64,000 nucleotides of DNA from Bacillus benzoevorans (GCF_014207535.1 NZ_JACHGK010000001.1:186001-250000); one strand, 5' to 3'; shown: positions 44,959-54,080, numbered from the stretch's first letter. Notes: a model not told the origin generated them from the letters alone. Made by a program: numbers and translations.

Positions 44959-45216
44959 ATGAACGGAAAAACAAAGGCAAAATGGGTTGTAGGGGTAACG
45001 GGTACCATTTTTTCGGCATTTGTGCTAACACAATTTGCGGCTGGAGGAACTGATGCAAATAGCAGCAAGGACCAGCTTGATACAGTCCAGGCTGCAAACA
45101 TGTCTGAGGAAGAAAAAAAGCTCACGCAATTAGACTGGAGCAATTTTACGACATCTTCCATTAGCTATTCAGAATCGAATATGCAGCAAAGCGACAGGCA
45201 GACAAGGCGATCATAA
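44959..45216 (+). CDS. Small membrane-anchored or secreted protein, unknown
   Basis: 85 residues. One N-terminal hydrophobic segment (KWVVGVTGTIFSAFVLTQFAAGG) after a short basic start suggests an uncleaved anchor or signal sequence, followed by a Ser/Gln-rich polar tail without domains that I recognise. AAGGGAGG precedes the ATG; 15 nt after the stalk protein and 5 nt before the ApbE gene, so clearly in the same operon. Confidence 0.6.
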   Translation: MNGKTKAKWVVGVTGTIFSAFVLTQFAAGGTDANSSKDQLDTVQAANMSEEEKKLTQLDWSNFTTSSISYSESNMQQSDRQTRRS

Positions 45217-45221
45217 GGTGC

Positions 45222-46136
45222 GTGGTTAAATTGGAAGAACTCGAATTGGAAGCAATGAACACCGTTTTCTATGCAGGGGTTTCAAACTGTGTCATTGCAA
45301 ATTGGCAGGATCACATCCGCAATTGGTTTGCTTATGTAGAAAGAGAATGGTCCCGGTTTAGGGAGGATAATGAATTAGCAAGAATTAATGCTCTTGCCAT
45401 CGGTTCAGAATTGCAGATTCATCCATTACTATTGGATCTTTTGCAGAAAGCAGACAGCTTACGTGAAAAAACAAAGGGGTATTTTAATCCCTATCTGAAG
45501 AAATATATGGAAAACAACGGCTATAATCGCTCGTTTCCTTTCCAAATAGCTTGTGCGACAGTAAAAACGGTGCTGGAAGCCCCACATTATGAAAAAACGT
45601 TTTTGTTTGATAAAGAGAAAAGCACTATTTGCCGTATCGGATATGGCGAAATTGACCTCGGCGGAATTGGGAAGGGATACGCCGTTGAAACAGCCGCACA
45701 ATGGCTAAAGAACACAGGGAATGCGGCATTTGGCATAGTGGATGGCGGCGGAGATATGACTGTTTGGTCAGATGGCAGCAAATTATGGCGGATTGGAATT
45801 GCTCACCCGATAGAGACTGGGAAAGAAATAGGGCAGTTTTCACTATACGATGGCAGTGTTGCGACATCTAACCGGCTTTACAGGTGCTGGAAAGACGGGG
45901 ATGTGATGAAACACCATATATTGGACGGTCATACAGGAAAGCCGGTTCATAGTAACATCATTCAGGCAACTGTTATCACAGAGAGTCTTTTAGATGCGGA
46001 GGCGGCGGCAAAGCTATCCTTTATGGTGAGTTTATCTGAACTGGATGTGTCTTTTTCAGAAATTAATCGTGAGATTCAGTTTGTACTGATGACAGAAAAT
46101 GGAGAGGTTATTAAGGGATGGGATGTTCATGAATGA
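45222..46136 (+). CDS. ApbE-like FAD:protein FMN transferase without signal peptide
   Basis: 304 residues of the ApbE family: AMNTVFYAGV near residue 11, SRFREDNELARINA, the FAD-binding IDLGGIGKGYAVE, GGGDMTVWSDG, SVATSNRLYR, HHILDGHTGKPVHS and the metal-binding LDAEAAAKLSF. ApbE attaches FMN to Thr/Ser of target proteins, usually outside the membrane. This one has no signal peptide or lipobox, so it may act in the cytoplasm. GTG at 45222 is very close to AAGGTG; TTG at 45231 gives better spacing, and coupling to the upstream stop is possible. Confidence 0.8.
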   Translation: MVKLEELELEAMNTVFYAGVSNCVIANWQDHIRNWFAYVEREWSRFREDNELARINALAIGSELQIHPLLLDLLQKADSLREKTKGYFNPYLKKYMENNGYNRSFPFQIACATVKTVLEAPHYEKTFLFDKEKSTICRIGYGEIDLGGIGKGYAVETAAQWLKNTGNAAFGIVDGGGDMTVWSDGSKLWRIGIAHPIETGKEIGQFSLYDGSVATSNRLYRCWKDGDVMKHHILDGHTGKPVHSNIIQATVITESLLDAEAAAKLSFMVSLSELDVSFSEINREIQFVLMTENGEVIKGWDVHE

Positions 46137-46719
46137 ACTATTGACAGTTTGGAATTTCATTAGGCTTTCAGGTCTGCTTGCGTATTTATTATTAACGATA
46201 TCGGTCATTGGCGGTATCGTCAGTTCGTGGTCTATTCTGAAGAAGAAAAAGGGAGATCTGCTGGCTCTTCATCAAATGAGCGGATGGGCTGGGTTTTTAT
46301 CGATTCTGTTTCATTTAATGTTTATTTGGCAGGATAACTATGTAGACTATACACTCAGTGAAATTTTGCTTCCGTTTGCTGATAATGAATTTCCCTTCGC
46401 TTCAGGAATAGGGGTCATTGCTTTTTATTTATTTTTCCTTGTGTTATTTTCCTCAGACTTTATGTTGAAGAGGTTAGGCAAAGCACGATGGAAATGGATT
46501 CATATTTCGGTGTTCCCGGCATGGATTTTGATGACCCTGCATGGAATCCTTATTGGAACAGATTCCTCAGAAACATGGGTTAGGCTGCTTTATGCCGCTT
46601 CTATTTCTCTCGTATTGCTTCTCCTGACAGCCAGATTATTAACATCTAGAAATAAGCGTCATGAAACAGGTCATCAGAAAAAAACGATGATGAAAACAAT
46701 CCCATTAGAAGAAAAGTAA
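46129..46719 (+). CDS. Ferric-reductase-like heme membrane protein
   Basis: 196 residues with about six hydrophobic segments and several His in or near them (LHQMSGWAGFLSILFHLMF, WKWIHISVFPAWILMTLHGILIG), the arrangement expected of a ferric-reductase-like or YedZ/MsrQ-type heme-b domain. No FAD/NAD domain is attached. It overlaps the ApbE gene by 8 nt. It would carry electrons across the membrane; partner and acceptor unknown. Confidence 0.65.
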   Translation: MNELLTVWNFIRLSGLLAYLLLTISVIGGIVSSWSILKKKKGDLLALHQMSGWAGFLSILFHLMFIWQDNYVDYTLSEILLPFADNEFPFASGIGVIAFYLFFLVLFSSDFMLKRLGKARWKWIHISVFPAWILMTLHGILIGTDSSETWVRLLYAASISLVLLLLTARLLTSRNKRHETGHQKKTMMKTIPLEEK

Positions 46720-46751
46720 AAATGAGAAGTGCTATTCAACTTCTCATTTTT
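46718..46751. terminator. Bidirectional terminator
   Basis: AAAAATGAGAAGT pairs perfectly with ACTTCTCATTTTT (8-nt loop) between the convergent ApbE operon and the HK gene. Confidence 0.9.
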
Positions 46752-46762
46752 ACTTTTCTTAT

Positions 46763-48013
46763 TTAGTTTGAAGACTTGGTTTGAAAAGTGATCGTGAAGG
46801 CCGTGCCTTTGCCTAAACTGCTTTCCACTGCGATGATGCCTTTGTGCATATCTGTAATGGCTTTGGCAATCGACAATCCTAAGCCGGAACCATTGCGGTG
46901 CCTCGATGAATCACTGCGGAAAAATCGGTCGAAAATATAGGGAAGCTGCTCTTGCTTAATGCCGCACCCAGTATCTCGTACGGAAATCATAATTCGATCA
47001 GATACTTTCTTTAATGTTAGTGTAATACTGCCGCTGTCAGTATAATGAATGGCATTATCTAATAGGATATAGATTAACTGCTGCACCCGTTCTTTATCAC
47101 AATGAAAGGATACCCCAGATTCAATGTTTTGCTGAAATTGGATGGAATCCGGCATAATTGATGAGAAGCGTTTGCTTATTGAAGCCAGCAATTGGGATAG
47201 ATCTATATTTTCCCTTTGAAGCTGTATTTGGCTTTGGTCGCTTCTTGCTAAGAAAAGCAGGTCATTCACCAGTTCTTTCATTGAAATTGTCTCCTCTTTT
47301 AAATCGGAAACCACTTCGCGTCCAAATTCACTTAAATGTTCTTTTTCATCTCTTTCTAATAAATCAATGGAACTGTAAAAAATACTGAGTGGTGTTCGTA
47401 ATTCATGGGAGGCATCCGAAATAAATTTCCGCTGCGAATCAAATGCCTGCTTAATTGGTTTCATCGCCTGCCCGGCAAAATAATACCCGAGAAAGGCAAA
47501 GGCAAGGCTGAATAATACCGTTAATAGCACCATAATCCATGTAATGGTTTGAATGACATGAATTTGTTCGGTTACATTTTTTCCGATAATCGCATAGCCG
47601 TATAAAATCCCTTTTTCCTGCAGCGGTCTTTTAAATAGTAAAAAATGATAACCCTTCCATTCCATTGTTGTTGTAATAGTGGAACTCTCTGTTATTCTTT
47701 CATCTTCTCTCAATCTATCCATAGAAAATGGGGCGGATTCCAGACCGCTATAGAGATCGTGTCTTTTATCAAAAACATAGTAAAAAATTTCGCTGCCATG
47801 TTCCGAGCGGATCAGCCCTTGATTGGTTTCATTTTTTAAATGATTAATGAAAGCATGATTGTTTGCTGTAAAAAATGAATACAGCTGGTTCTGCTCATTT
47901 CGTTCAATGACACTCGAAATCAAAAAATATAAGGTAACAATAAAGATTAGTAACAGACAAAGCAGTGTTAGACTGAATAGTAAGGTTAATTTTCTTTTAA
48001 CAGATTTAAACAT
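46763..48013 (-). CDS. Sensor histidine kinase
   Basis: 416 residues: first membrane segment about 9-34, an extracellular sensing domain of about 120 residues, second membrane segment about 155-180, dimerisation/phosphoacceptor helix with His203 in SDASHELRTPLS, and an ATPase domain with N box (LLDNAIHYT), DTGCGI and GSGLGLSIAK. It overlaps the response-regulator gene by 8 nt. The signal is unknown. Shared promoter elements tie the pair to the ApbE operon. Confidence 0.9.
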   Translation of the reverse strand: MFKSVKRKLTLLFSLTLLCLLLIFIVTLYFLISSVIERNEQNQLYSFFTANNHAFINHLKNETNQGLIRSEHGSEIFYYVFDKRHDLYSGLESAPFSMDRLREDERITESSTITTTMEWKGYHFLLFKRPLQEKGILYGYAIIGKNVTEQIHVIQTITWIMVLLTVLFSLAFAFLGYYFAGQAMKPIKQAFDSQRKFISDASHELRTPLSIFYSSIDLLERDEKEHLSEFGREVVSDLKEETISMKELVNDLLFLARSDQSQIQLQRENIDLSQLLASISKRFSSIMPDSIQFQQNIESGVSFHCDKERVQQLIYILLDNAIHYTDSGSITLTLKKVSDRIMISVRDTGCGIKQEQLPYIFDRFFRSDSSRHRNGSGLGLSIAKAITDMHKGIIAVESSLGKGTAFTITFQTKSSN

Positions 48014-48683
48014 CCAGTTCTCTCATTTTGTAACCAACCCCTCTAACATTTTGAATCAAGGATGGCTTACCAGGCAGATCAATTTTTCTTCGCACAAGCT
48101 TGATGAGGGCATCGAGTGCATTATCTGAGACGTCATTTTCGAAGCCCCATATTTTATCGAACAGCAGCTCTCTTGTGATAATTTGCTTTGGATTTCTCAT
48201 TAATATCTCGAGTAATTGATATTCCTTTCGCGACAATTCAATGTTGTTTTCATCCCGGAAAACAGAGTGGGTAGTTAAATTTAATTTCAGTCCATCCTTT
48301 TCAATGATTTCTTCAAAGATTTTAGGCTTGCGCCGTGATAATGCTCTAAGTCTTGCCATTAACTCTCCAAATTCAAAGGGCTTTACAATATAATCATCTG
48401 CACCTGAATCCAAACCGGTAATGACATCTTCCACCGAATCCTTTGCTGTCATAAACAGAATCCCGCCTTGAAAATTCCGCTTGCGCAGCACTTTACACAC
48501 TTCAATTCCATCCATCACAGGCAGCATCCAATCCAATATGATGATGTCATATGGATTGAAAAGGGAATAATCATTGGCATCCCTTCCGTTTTTTACCCAA
48601 TCGACTTTGCTGAACTCTTTAGTAAGCAAATGTAATAACAATTTTCCTAACCGTTCGTCATCCTCCACGAGAAGTACATTCAT
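48006..48683 (-). CDS. OmpR-family response regulator
   Basis: 225 residues: receiver domain with acidic pocket Glu7-Asp8-Asp9 and phospho-acceptor Asp51 in IIILDWMLPVMDG, Lys in DYIVKPFEFGEL, and a C-terminal winged helix (ELSRKEYQLLEILMRNPKQIITRELLFDKIWG). The ATG at 48683 has AAAGGTGG 8 nt upstream; the GTG 12 nt earlier overlaps that RBS. Probably an activator of its own operon and the operon at 44266. Confidence 0.9.
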   Translation of the reverse strand: MNVLLVEDDERLGKLLLHLLTKEFSKVDWVKNGRDANDYSLFNPYDIIILDWMLPVMDGIEVCKVLRKRNFQGGILFMTAKDSVEDVITGLDSGADDYIVKPFEFGELMARLRALSRRKPKIFEEIIEKDGLKLNLTTHSVFRDENNIELSRKEYQLLEILMRNPKQIITRELLFDKIWGFENDVSDNALDALIKLVRRKIDLPGKPSLIQNVRGVGYKMRELDV

Positions 48684-48728
48684 CCATTTTTCCACCTTTC
48701 ATCACTATGAACATAATCTCCTATTTGT

Positions 48729-48761
48729 ATCATAGCAATTCAAACTGAAAATTGCGTGAAA
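48729..48761 (-). promoter_or_regulatory. Promoter of the HK/RR operon with matching direct repeat
   Basis: On the minus strand TTTCAC-N5-TTTCAG-TTTG (48741-48761), then -10 TATGAT at 48729-48734, 10 nt after the second repeat. Repeat period, TTTG tail and -10 distance are identical to the site at 44199. Confidence 0.65.
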
Positions 48762-49382
48762 TTGGAGAAGATATTTTGGATAAATTAGAGCAATAAAACA
48801 CATTTTATAAAAAATGAGTCATAGGACCTTGTTTTTTTATCCAAATTCCAGTGTTCATAATCGAATAGGTCGATAGGCTCAGACAAAATTCAACATATAA
48901 ATAGAATACAAATAAATTATCTAAATATTGATAATATTACTTCCTTGTAATTTGCCAAACTAAAATAGGAGAACTGATAAGGAAATAAAAGTCATGTTTC
49001 GACAAACATATTGATATTATTCTATGATACAGGACTTATGTTCAATATAGGGTTAAAAAGCTTAAACTGTAATAGTGTTATAGCGGTGGGAATAATCTGT
49101 TATATAATATGAAAACGCTTATCTACCGCGTATTTAATAGATTTATTTACCAAAATAATAAACTGTACTATAAATTTTTTAAAATATGTTTGATTTTTAT
49201 CACAGATACTTGTAATATTATTTTATATTATTAGAGAGCAATCAAAACAAAAGTAATAGAGCTAGTATTTCATATTAGTCAGAGGGGATAGCTGCCAGGC
49301 TGAGTTGAAAAGCATTGTTTAATAGAAAATGCGGCAACTTAGTAAGTGGTACTCGCTTTCCATAATAGAAGGGAGAATAACA
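48762..49382. other. Long leader/control region of the 2-oxoacid oxidoreductase
   Basis: About 620 nt without a gene, very AT-rich up to about 49270. A TGAAAACGCTTATC cre-like sequence lies at 49109-49122, imperfect by one inserted base. The last ~110 nt are GC-richer and can fold: AGCTGCC (from 49290) against GGCAACT with an inner hairpin GCATT..AATGC. I do not recognise a known riboswitch class. Confidence 0.35.
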
Positions 49383-50387
49383 ATGTCTGTTTTACCTAAA
49401 ACAAACGATTTGGGATTTTTTGAAATCCGCCTTGAGTCAATTGGAGGATTAGGAGCAAACTTAGCGGGTAAATTACTTTCCGAAGCTGGGGTAGTTGGAA
49501 GTGGTTTTAATGGACTTAGCTTTTCATCTTATGGTTCTGAGAAAAAAGGATCACCAGTAAAAGGGAATATTCGTTTCTGTGACCCATTCACTCAAATTCG
49601 TGATACAACTCCTGTTGAGCGCCCGCATGTAGTAGCGGTTTTCCATGATGCGCTATTTAGAACACAAAACCCTACAAGCGGTATGTATCCAGATACTACT
49701 GTTTTAGTTAATACAAAAAGAACTCCAGATGAAGTGAAAGAATTAGCAAAACTTGAGGGCGGTATCGTAGCTGTTGTAGATGCTACGCAAATTGCTTTAG
49801 AAGAAAAAACAAAAGTAAACACAGCGATGCTTGGAGCAATCTTTAGAATTCTTGATTTCTTAGATGCAGATGCAATGAGAGATACTATTCGCCGTACTTT
49901 TGAAAAAAAATATCCTCATTTAGTAGAATCAAATATTCGTACATTTGATCGCGGTTACAATGAGGTTGAATTTAAAACATTTGAAGTAGGTCCAGATGTA
50001 GTTGTTAAGCCGTTTGTTCGTCCTGAGCCTGTTTTAGGATATGAAACACAGCCAATCGGTGGACTTGTTATGGATTCAGGAAATAATATTTTCAAAGATT
50101 TAAGTATTTCACGTTCTGGTATGCTTCCTCATTTCCATCAGGAAAAATGTATCAACTGTGCACAATGTGATACAGCTTGCCCTGACTTCTGCTTTGTTTG
50201 GAATGAAGAACCGGATAAAAAAGGCCGTCCGCAAATGTTCCTTAAAGGAATTGATTATCAATATTGTAAAGGCTGCTTAAAATGTGTTGAAGCATGTCCG
50301 ACAGATGCCCTGCAAAGTGCTGCTGAAACAAATGACGGCTATGCAGATGCCCACCGCGTACCACATTTATTTGAACTTGTAAAATAA
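49383..50387 (+). CDS. 2-oxoacid:ferredoxin oxidoreductase, gamma subunit fused to ferredoxin (delta)
   Basis: 334 residues. The gamma domain covers about 1-190 (FFEIRLESIGGLGANLAGKLLSEAG, SSYGSEKKGSPVKGNIRF). The C-terminal part holds two 4Fe-4S motifs, CINCAQCDTACP near residue 256 and CKGCLKCVEACP near 296. It partners the following alpha-beta gene to oxidise a 2-oxoacid (pyruvate or branched-chain type) to acyl-CoA with ferredoxin. The ATG at 49383 follows AAGGGAG. Codon use is strongly biased to AT-ending codons, in line with high expression. Confidence 0.88.
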   Translation: MSVLPKTNDLGFFEIRLESIGGLGANLAGKLLSEAGVVGSGFNGLSFSSYGSEKKGSPVKGNIRFCDPFTQIRDTTPVERPHVVAVFHDALFRTQNPTSGMYPDTTVLVNTKRTPDEVKELAKLEGGIVAVVDATQIALEEKTKVNTAMLGAIFRILDFLDADAMRDTIRRTFEKKYPHLVESNIRTFDRGYNEVEFKTFEVGPDVVVKPFVRPEPVLGYETQPIGGLVMDSGNNIFKDLSISRSGMLPHFHQEKCINCAQCDTACPDFCFVWNEEPDKKGRPQMFLKGIDYQYCKGCLKCVEACPTDALQSAAETNDGYADAHRVPHLFELVK

Positions 50388-50410
50388 TTGAAAGAAAGGT
50401 GAATACGAAA

Positions 50411-52729
50411 ATGTCTAAAGAGATTATTATAGATAAAGAAAAAGCAGGTTTATCAGAAGGTAAAGTAGAACAAAGTATTTTATTTGAATCAGGTAATGAA
50501 GTAGCAGCATATGCTGCAGCGCAAATTAACTATCATATTATGGGATACTACCCAATTTCTCCTTCTACTGAAGTAGCTCAATTCCTTGATGGAATGAAAG
50601 CAAGAGGACAACATGATATTAAATTAATCGCTGCTGACGGTGAACACGGTTCTGCAGGAATTTGTTACGGTGCAGCTACAGGCGGCGGCCGTGTATTCAA
50701 TGCCACAAGTGCCAATGGTTTCTTATATATGCTTGAACAATTACCAGTTCAATCCGGAACTCGTATGCCAATGGTATTAAACTTAGTAAACCGTTCAGTT
50801 TCTGGCCCGTTAAATATCCACGGTGACCACTCTGACCTATACTTTGCATTAAATATTGGCTGGCCAATTCTAATGGCTCGTGATCCGCAAGTTGTTTATG
50901 ATATGAATATCATGGCAATTAAATTAGCGGAAGATCCAGAAGTCCGCTTACCGGTTATTGTATCTTATGACGGATACTTTACTTCACACCAAAAGAGACG
51001 TTTACAAGTTATTAAAGACAGCAATGAAGTTCGCAAATTTGTCGGCGAAGTTCCAACAGAATTCCCGCATGCTTTAGACCGTGATAATCCGGTAACAATC
51101 GGTGCTTATATGAATGAGCCTGATACTATTAACAACCGTTATCAACAATCTCAAGCGATGTATAATGCAGAGAAAGTTTTCGAGAGAATTTCAAAAGAAT
51201 TTGCTGAGTTAACAGGCCGTGAATATCCAATTCTTGACCAATATGGAATGGAAGATGCTGAAGTAGCTGTATTCTTATTAAACTCAGCTACAGAAGTGGC
51301 TAAAGGTGTTGTTGATAAATTACGTGCAAAAGGAATTAAGGCAGGGGTTATTTCTCCAAATATCCTTCGTCCATTCCCGCAAAAACAACTTGCTGAAGCA
51401 TTGAAAAATGTAAAAGCTATTACAGTCGGAGACCGTGGCGATTCTTACGGTGCACACGGCGGTAACATGTCTATGGAAGTAAAAGCAGCACTTCATACTT
51501 ACGGAAACAGTGAAACAAAAGTGATTACACGTATCTTTGGTTTAGGCGGAAAAGACTTCTATGCTGATGAAGCAGAACAGTTCTTCCAATTAGCGATCGA
51601 TGCTGTTGAAGCCGGCAAAGTGGAAGTACCATTTGATTATTTTGGTCACACTCCTGGTAATCCAGAATTAGCACCAAAGCGTCGCATCGAACCATTGAAA
51701 AAAGAAGATTTACGTACAGGTCTTATTTCAGTAACTCCTAATGAAGAAACTGGTGAATTAAAAGTTAAGATTCCGCCGCTAAGAGCGTTAACGAAAAAAC
51801 CAAAACGTATTTCTTCAGGACACGGAGCATGCCCTGGATGTGGTATCTTCTCTGGTTTAGAAACATTCTTTAAAGGAATTGAAGGGGACATTGTTACATT
51901 ATTCCACACAGGCTGTGCAATGATCGTTACAACTGGATATCCTTACAGTTCACATAAAGCAACTTATATTCATAACCTATTCCAAAACGGTGCGGCTACA
52001 TTATCTGGGCTTGTTGAAATGTTCCACGAAAGACAACGCCGTGGTGAATTCAAGGCACTTGGATTAAGCGATGATTTCACATTCGTTATGGTAACTGGTG
52101 ACGGTGGTATGGACATCGGTATGGGACCGGCAATTGGTGCTGCCCTGCGTAACCACAAAATGATCATCGTGGAGTATGATAATGAAGGTTACATGAATAC
52201 AGGAAGCCAATTATCTTATTCTACACCGCTAGGACATATGACAAGTACTTCTGGTGTTGGACCATACCAAGCAGGTAAAGCTTTCCATCATAAAGATACA
52301 GCTCAAATTATGGCTTCAACAAATATTCCATATGTGTTTACGGGTTCAGAAGCATACCCGCAAGACCTTGTGAAAAAAGGTGCCAAAGCACAATGGTATG
52401 CCAATAATGTAGGTCTAGTATATGGAAAAATCTTGATTGCTTGTCCGTTGAACTGGAAATCCAATGAAACATTAGGTCAAACGATTGTAGATGCTGCTGT
52501 TAATTCATGTTTCTTCCCTCTTTATGAAGTGGAAAAAGGTGTTACAACCATCACTTATAATCCAGAGGATAAAAATAAACGTATTGAACTTACAGAATGG
52601 TTAAAATACATGGGTAAAACAAAACACTTGTTAAAAGAAGAAAACAAAGCCCTTGTTGCAGAGTTCGAGAAAGAAGTAGAACGCCGCTGGAATCAACTTA
52701 AAGCAAAACATGAAAGTCCATATCTATAA
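50411..52729 (+). CDS. 2-oxoacid:ferredoxin oxidoreductase, fused alpha-beta subunit
   Basis: 772 residues. Alpha (pyrimidine-binding and transketolase-C-like) part about 25-430: AQINYHIMGYYPISPSTEVAQFL, HGDHSDLYFALNIGWP. Beta part about 455-772: GACPGCGIFSGLETF and the thiamine diphosphate motif TGDGGMDIGMG near residue 563. It decarboxylates a 2-oxoacid, making acyl-CoA and reducing the ferredoxin domain of the partner. The gene split (gamma-delta, alpha-beta) gives a two-polypeptide enzyme. The exact substrate cannot be read. RBS AAAGGTG. Confidence 0.9.
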   Translation: MSKEIIIDKEKAGLSEGKVEQSILFESGNEVAAYAAAQINYHIMGYYPISPSTEVAQFLDGMKARGQHDIKLIAADGEHGSAGICYGAATGGGRVFNATSANGFLYMLEQLPVQSGTRMPMVLNLVNRSVSGPLNIHGDHSDLYFALNIGWPILMARDPQVVYDMNIMAIKLAEDPEVRLPVIVSYDGYFTSHQKRRLQVIKDSNEVRKFVGEVPTEFPHALDRDNPVTIGAYMNEPDTINNRYQQSQAMYNAEKVFERISKEFAELTGREYPILDQYGMEDAEVAVFLLNSATEVAKGVVDKLRAKGIKAGVISPNILRPFPQKQLAEALKNVKAITVGDRGDSYGAHGGNMSMEVKAALHTYGNSETKVITRIFGLGGKDFYADEAEQFFQLAIDAVEAGKVEVPFDYFGHTPGNPELAPKRRIEPLKKEDLRTGLISVTPNEETGELKVKIPPLRALTKKPKRISSGHGACPGCGIFSGLETFFKGIEGDIVTLFHTGCAMIVTTGYPYSSHKATYIHNLFQNGAATLSGLVEMFHERQRRGEFKALGLSDDFTFVMVTGDGGMDIGMGPAIGAALRNHKMIIVEYDNEGYMNTGSQLSYSTPLGHMTSTSGVGPYQAGKAFHHKDTAQIMASTNIPYVFTGSEAYPQDLVKKGAKAQWYANNVGLVYGKILIACPLNWKSNETLGQTIVDAAVNSCFFPLYEVEKGVTTITYNPEDKNKRIELTEWLKYMGKTKHLLKEENKALVAEFEKEVERRWNQLKAKHESPYL

Positions 52730-52742
52730 TAATAATAATAAG

Positions 52743-52777
52743 ATCGAGATTCCTAATTGCTGGAGTCTCGATTTTTT
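52743..52777 (+). terminator. Terminator of the oxidoreductase operon
   Basis: ATCGAGATTCC pairs with GGAGTCTCGAT (one T.G pair), then TTTTTT. A short AAT trinucleotide run lies just before it. Confidence 0.8.
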
Positions 52778-52924
52778 GTTTGGTTTAGGATGTAATACTA
52801 TTCAAAGTGAAATTGGAAGGATATCGTTTATTCTTTTATGTATGCTATTTAAACACTATGTGTGTATTTAATCACAGGAACTACGAAAAGGAGGCACTGC
52901 GGGTGAAGGGAATGCGAGGATAGT

Positions 52925-53266
52925 TTAATGGAAGTATCTTGCGAGGAGGTGTCCGGCCTTTCCTGCTTCTTCAAGCTTTCTTGCTGCTGAAAAGGCGCAA
53001 TGAATGGATTTATAGTATTCTGAATGATAAATGGGTTTTTCACTGTAAAAGCTTCCCTCAGAATCAGCGAGGTAAATAGAAACTTTCCAGTGGTATTTTT
53101 CAGCATCGGTTGTTTCCGCCTTCCCTTCTATTGCGATTAAGAAATGTGTGATAGTCAAAGGTGCAGCTCGCCAGTCTTTATCAATTTGAACGCTTCTTTT
53201 CTGTTCATTCTTTCCCATTGGTATGAGTGCCTTTTGATAAAAATCGCTAAAATTGATTTGATTCAT
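52925..53266 (-). CDS. Hypothetical protein
   Basis: 113 residues, soluble, mixed alpha-beta by composition (ITHFLIAIEGKAETT, WKVSIYLADSEGSFY, CAFSAARKLEEAGKAGHLLARY). GGGGGAA lies upstream of the ATG at 53266 on the minus strand. I do not recognise the family. It is alone between the oxidoreductase operon and the divergent mhqR. Confidence 0.55.
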   Translation of the reverse strand: MNQINFSDFYQKALIPMGKNEQKRSVQIDKDWRAAPLTITHFLIAIEGKAETTDAEKYHWKVSIYLADSEGSFYSEKPIYHSEYYKSIHCAFSAARKLEEAGKAGHLLARYFH

Positions 53267-53453
53267 GTTTTTTCCCCCTAGTAAAACGGCTTTATAATCT
53301 TTATGCCGATTTTATTATAAAATAGAAATAAGTCGAATTGGGTACGAAAATGTTACATTATTTTGAATTGATAAAGCGCTTACATATCTGTGTATTTATA
53401 TTATTACGGCATTGAAATGGATGAATTGTCGATAAATTGACATGGATCTTACT

Positions 53454-53481
53454 TTGTTTTATGCTTATAATTTAATATAAT
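53454..53481 (+). promoter_or_regulatory. Sigma-A promoter candidate of mhqR
   Basis: TTGTTT (53454-53459), 16-nt spacer, TATAAT (53476-53481), 70 nt before the start. The region is very AT-rich, so other -10s are possible. A further cre-like GATAAAGCGCTTACA lies near 53370. Confidence 0.4.
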
Positions 53482-53551
53482 ATATTTACTTATAGTATAA
53501 TATTAAAGTGAATTTAAATATATTATTATTAAATAAAGGATTTGGTAAAAC

Positions 53552-53992
53552 ATGGATTTAGAACCGCAGGATCAATCACTTAAATTATATATTGTCCTAT
53601 CCCGCGCTTTTCGTGCGATTAATGAGCATGTAAATAAACAAATTCACCGCTACGGCCTCAATCCAACGGAATTTGCCGTGCTTGAGCTGCTCTATCATAA
53701 AGGGGACCAGCCTCTGCAGCAGATTGGCGGGAAAATATTATTAGCCAGCGGGAGCATGACATATGTAATTGATAAGCTGGAAAAGAAAGAGTATATTGTC
53801 CGGGTGGCATGCCCAAATGACAGACGTGTTACCTTTGCTCAAATTACGGAAAAGGGAAGAAAACTAATTGAACAGGTCTTTCCTTCTCATCGAAATGAAA
53901 TTGACAGAATCATGTCTGCTTTATCTGAGGATGAAAAAGAAACAGCCATTCAAATATTAAAGAAGCTTGGATTATCCGTAAAAAAATATTAG
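53552..53992 (+). CDS. mhqR: MarR-family regulator MhqR (YkvE)
   Basis: 146 residues, winged helix-turn-helix of the MarR family, very similar to B. subtilis MhqR: LKLYIVLSRAFRAINEHVNK, LNPTEFAVLELLYHKGDQPLQQIG, ASGSMTYVIDKLEKK. MhqR represses quinone/aromatic-electrophile detoxification genes. The neighbouring ykvI supports the ykvE identity. None of the known mhq target genes lies in this window. Confidence 0.85.
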   Translation: MDLEPQDQSLKLYIVLSRAFRAINEHVNKQIHRYGLNPTEFAVLELLYHKGDQPLQQIGGKILLASGSMTYVIDKLEKKEYIVRVACPNDRRVTFAQITEKGRKLIEQVFPSHRNEIDRIMSALSEDEKETAIQILKKLGLSVKKY

Positions 53993-54014
53993 TTCTGTAA
54001 AATAAGCAAAATAA

Positions 54015-54080
54015 CAGAAGTGTCAAATTGATTCACTTCTGCCACAAGTTCAAAAAAGGAGTCGTGATGACTCCTTTTTT
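54015..54080 (+). terminator. Tandem terminators after mhqR
   Basis: First hairpin CAGAAGTG/CACTTCTG (54015-54041); second, AAAAAAGGAGTC/GACTCCTTTTTT with a 5-nt loop (54052-54080), is a full terminator. Confidence 0.85.

Noticed and set aside
52727..52742. AAT trinucleotide run after the oxidoreductase stop, considered as a phase-variable repeat
   Set aside because: Only about five units, outside any coding or promoter context.
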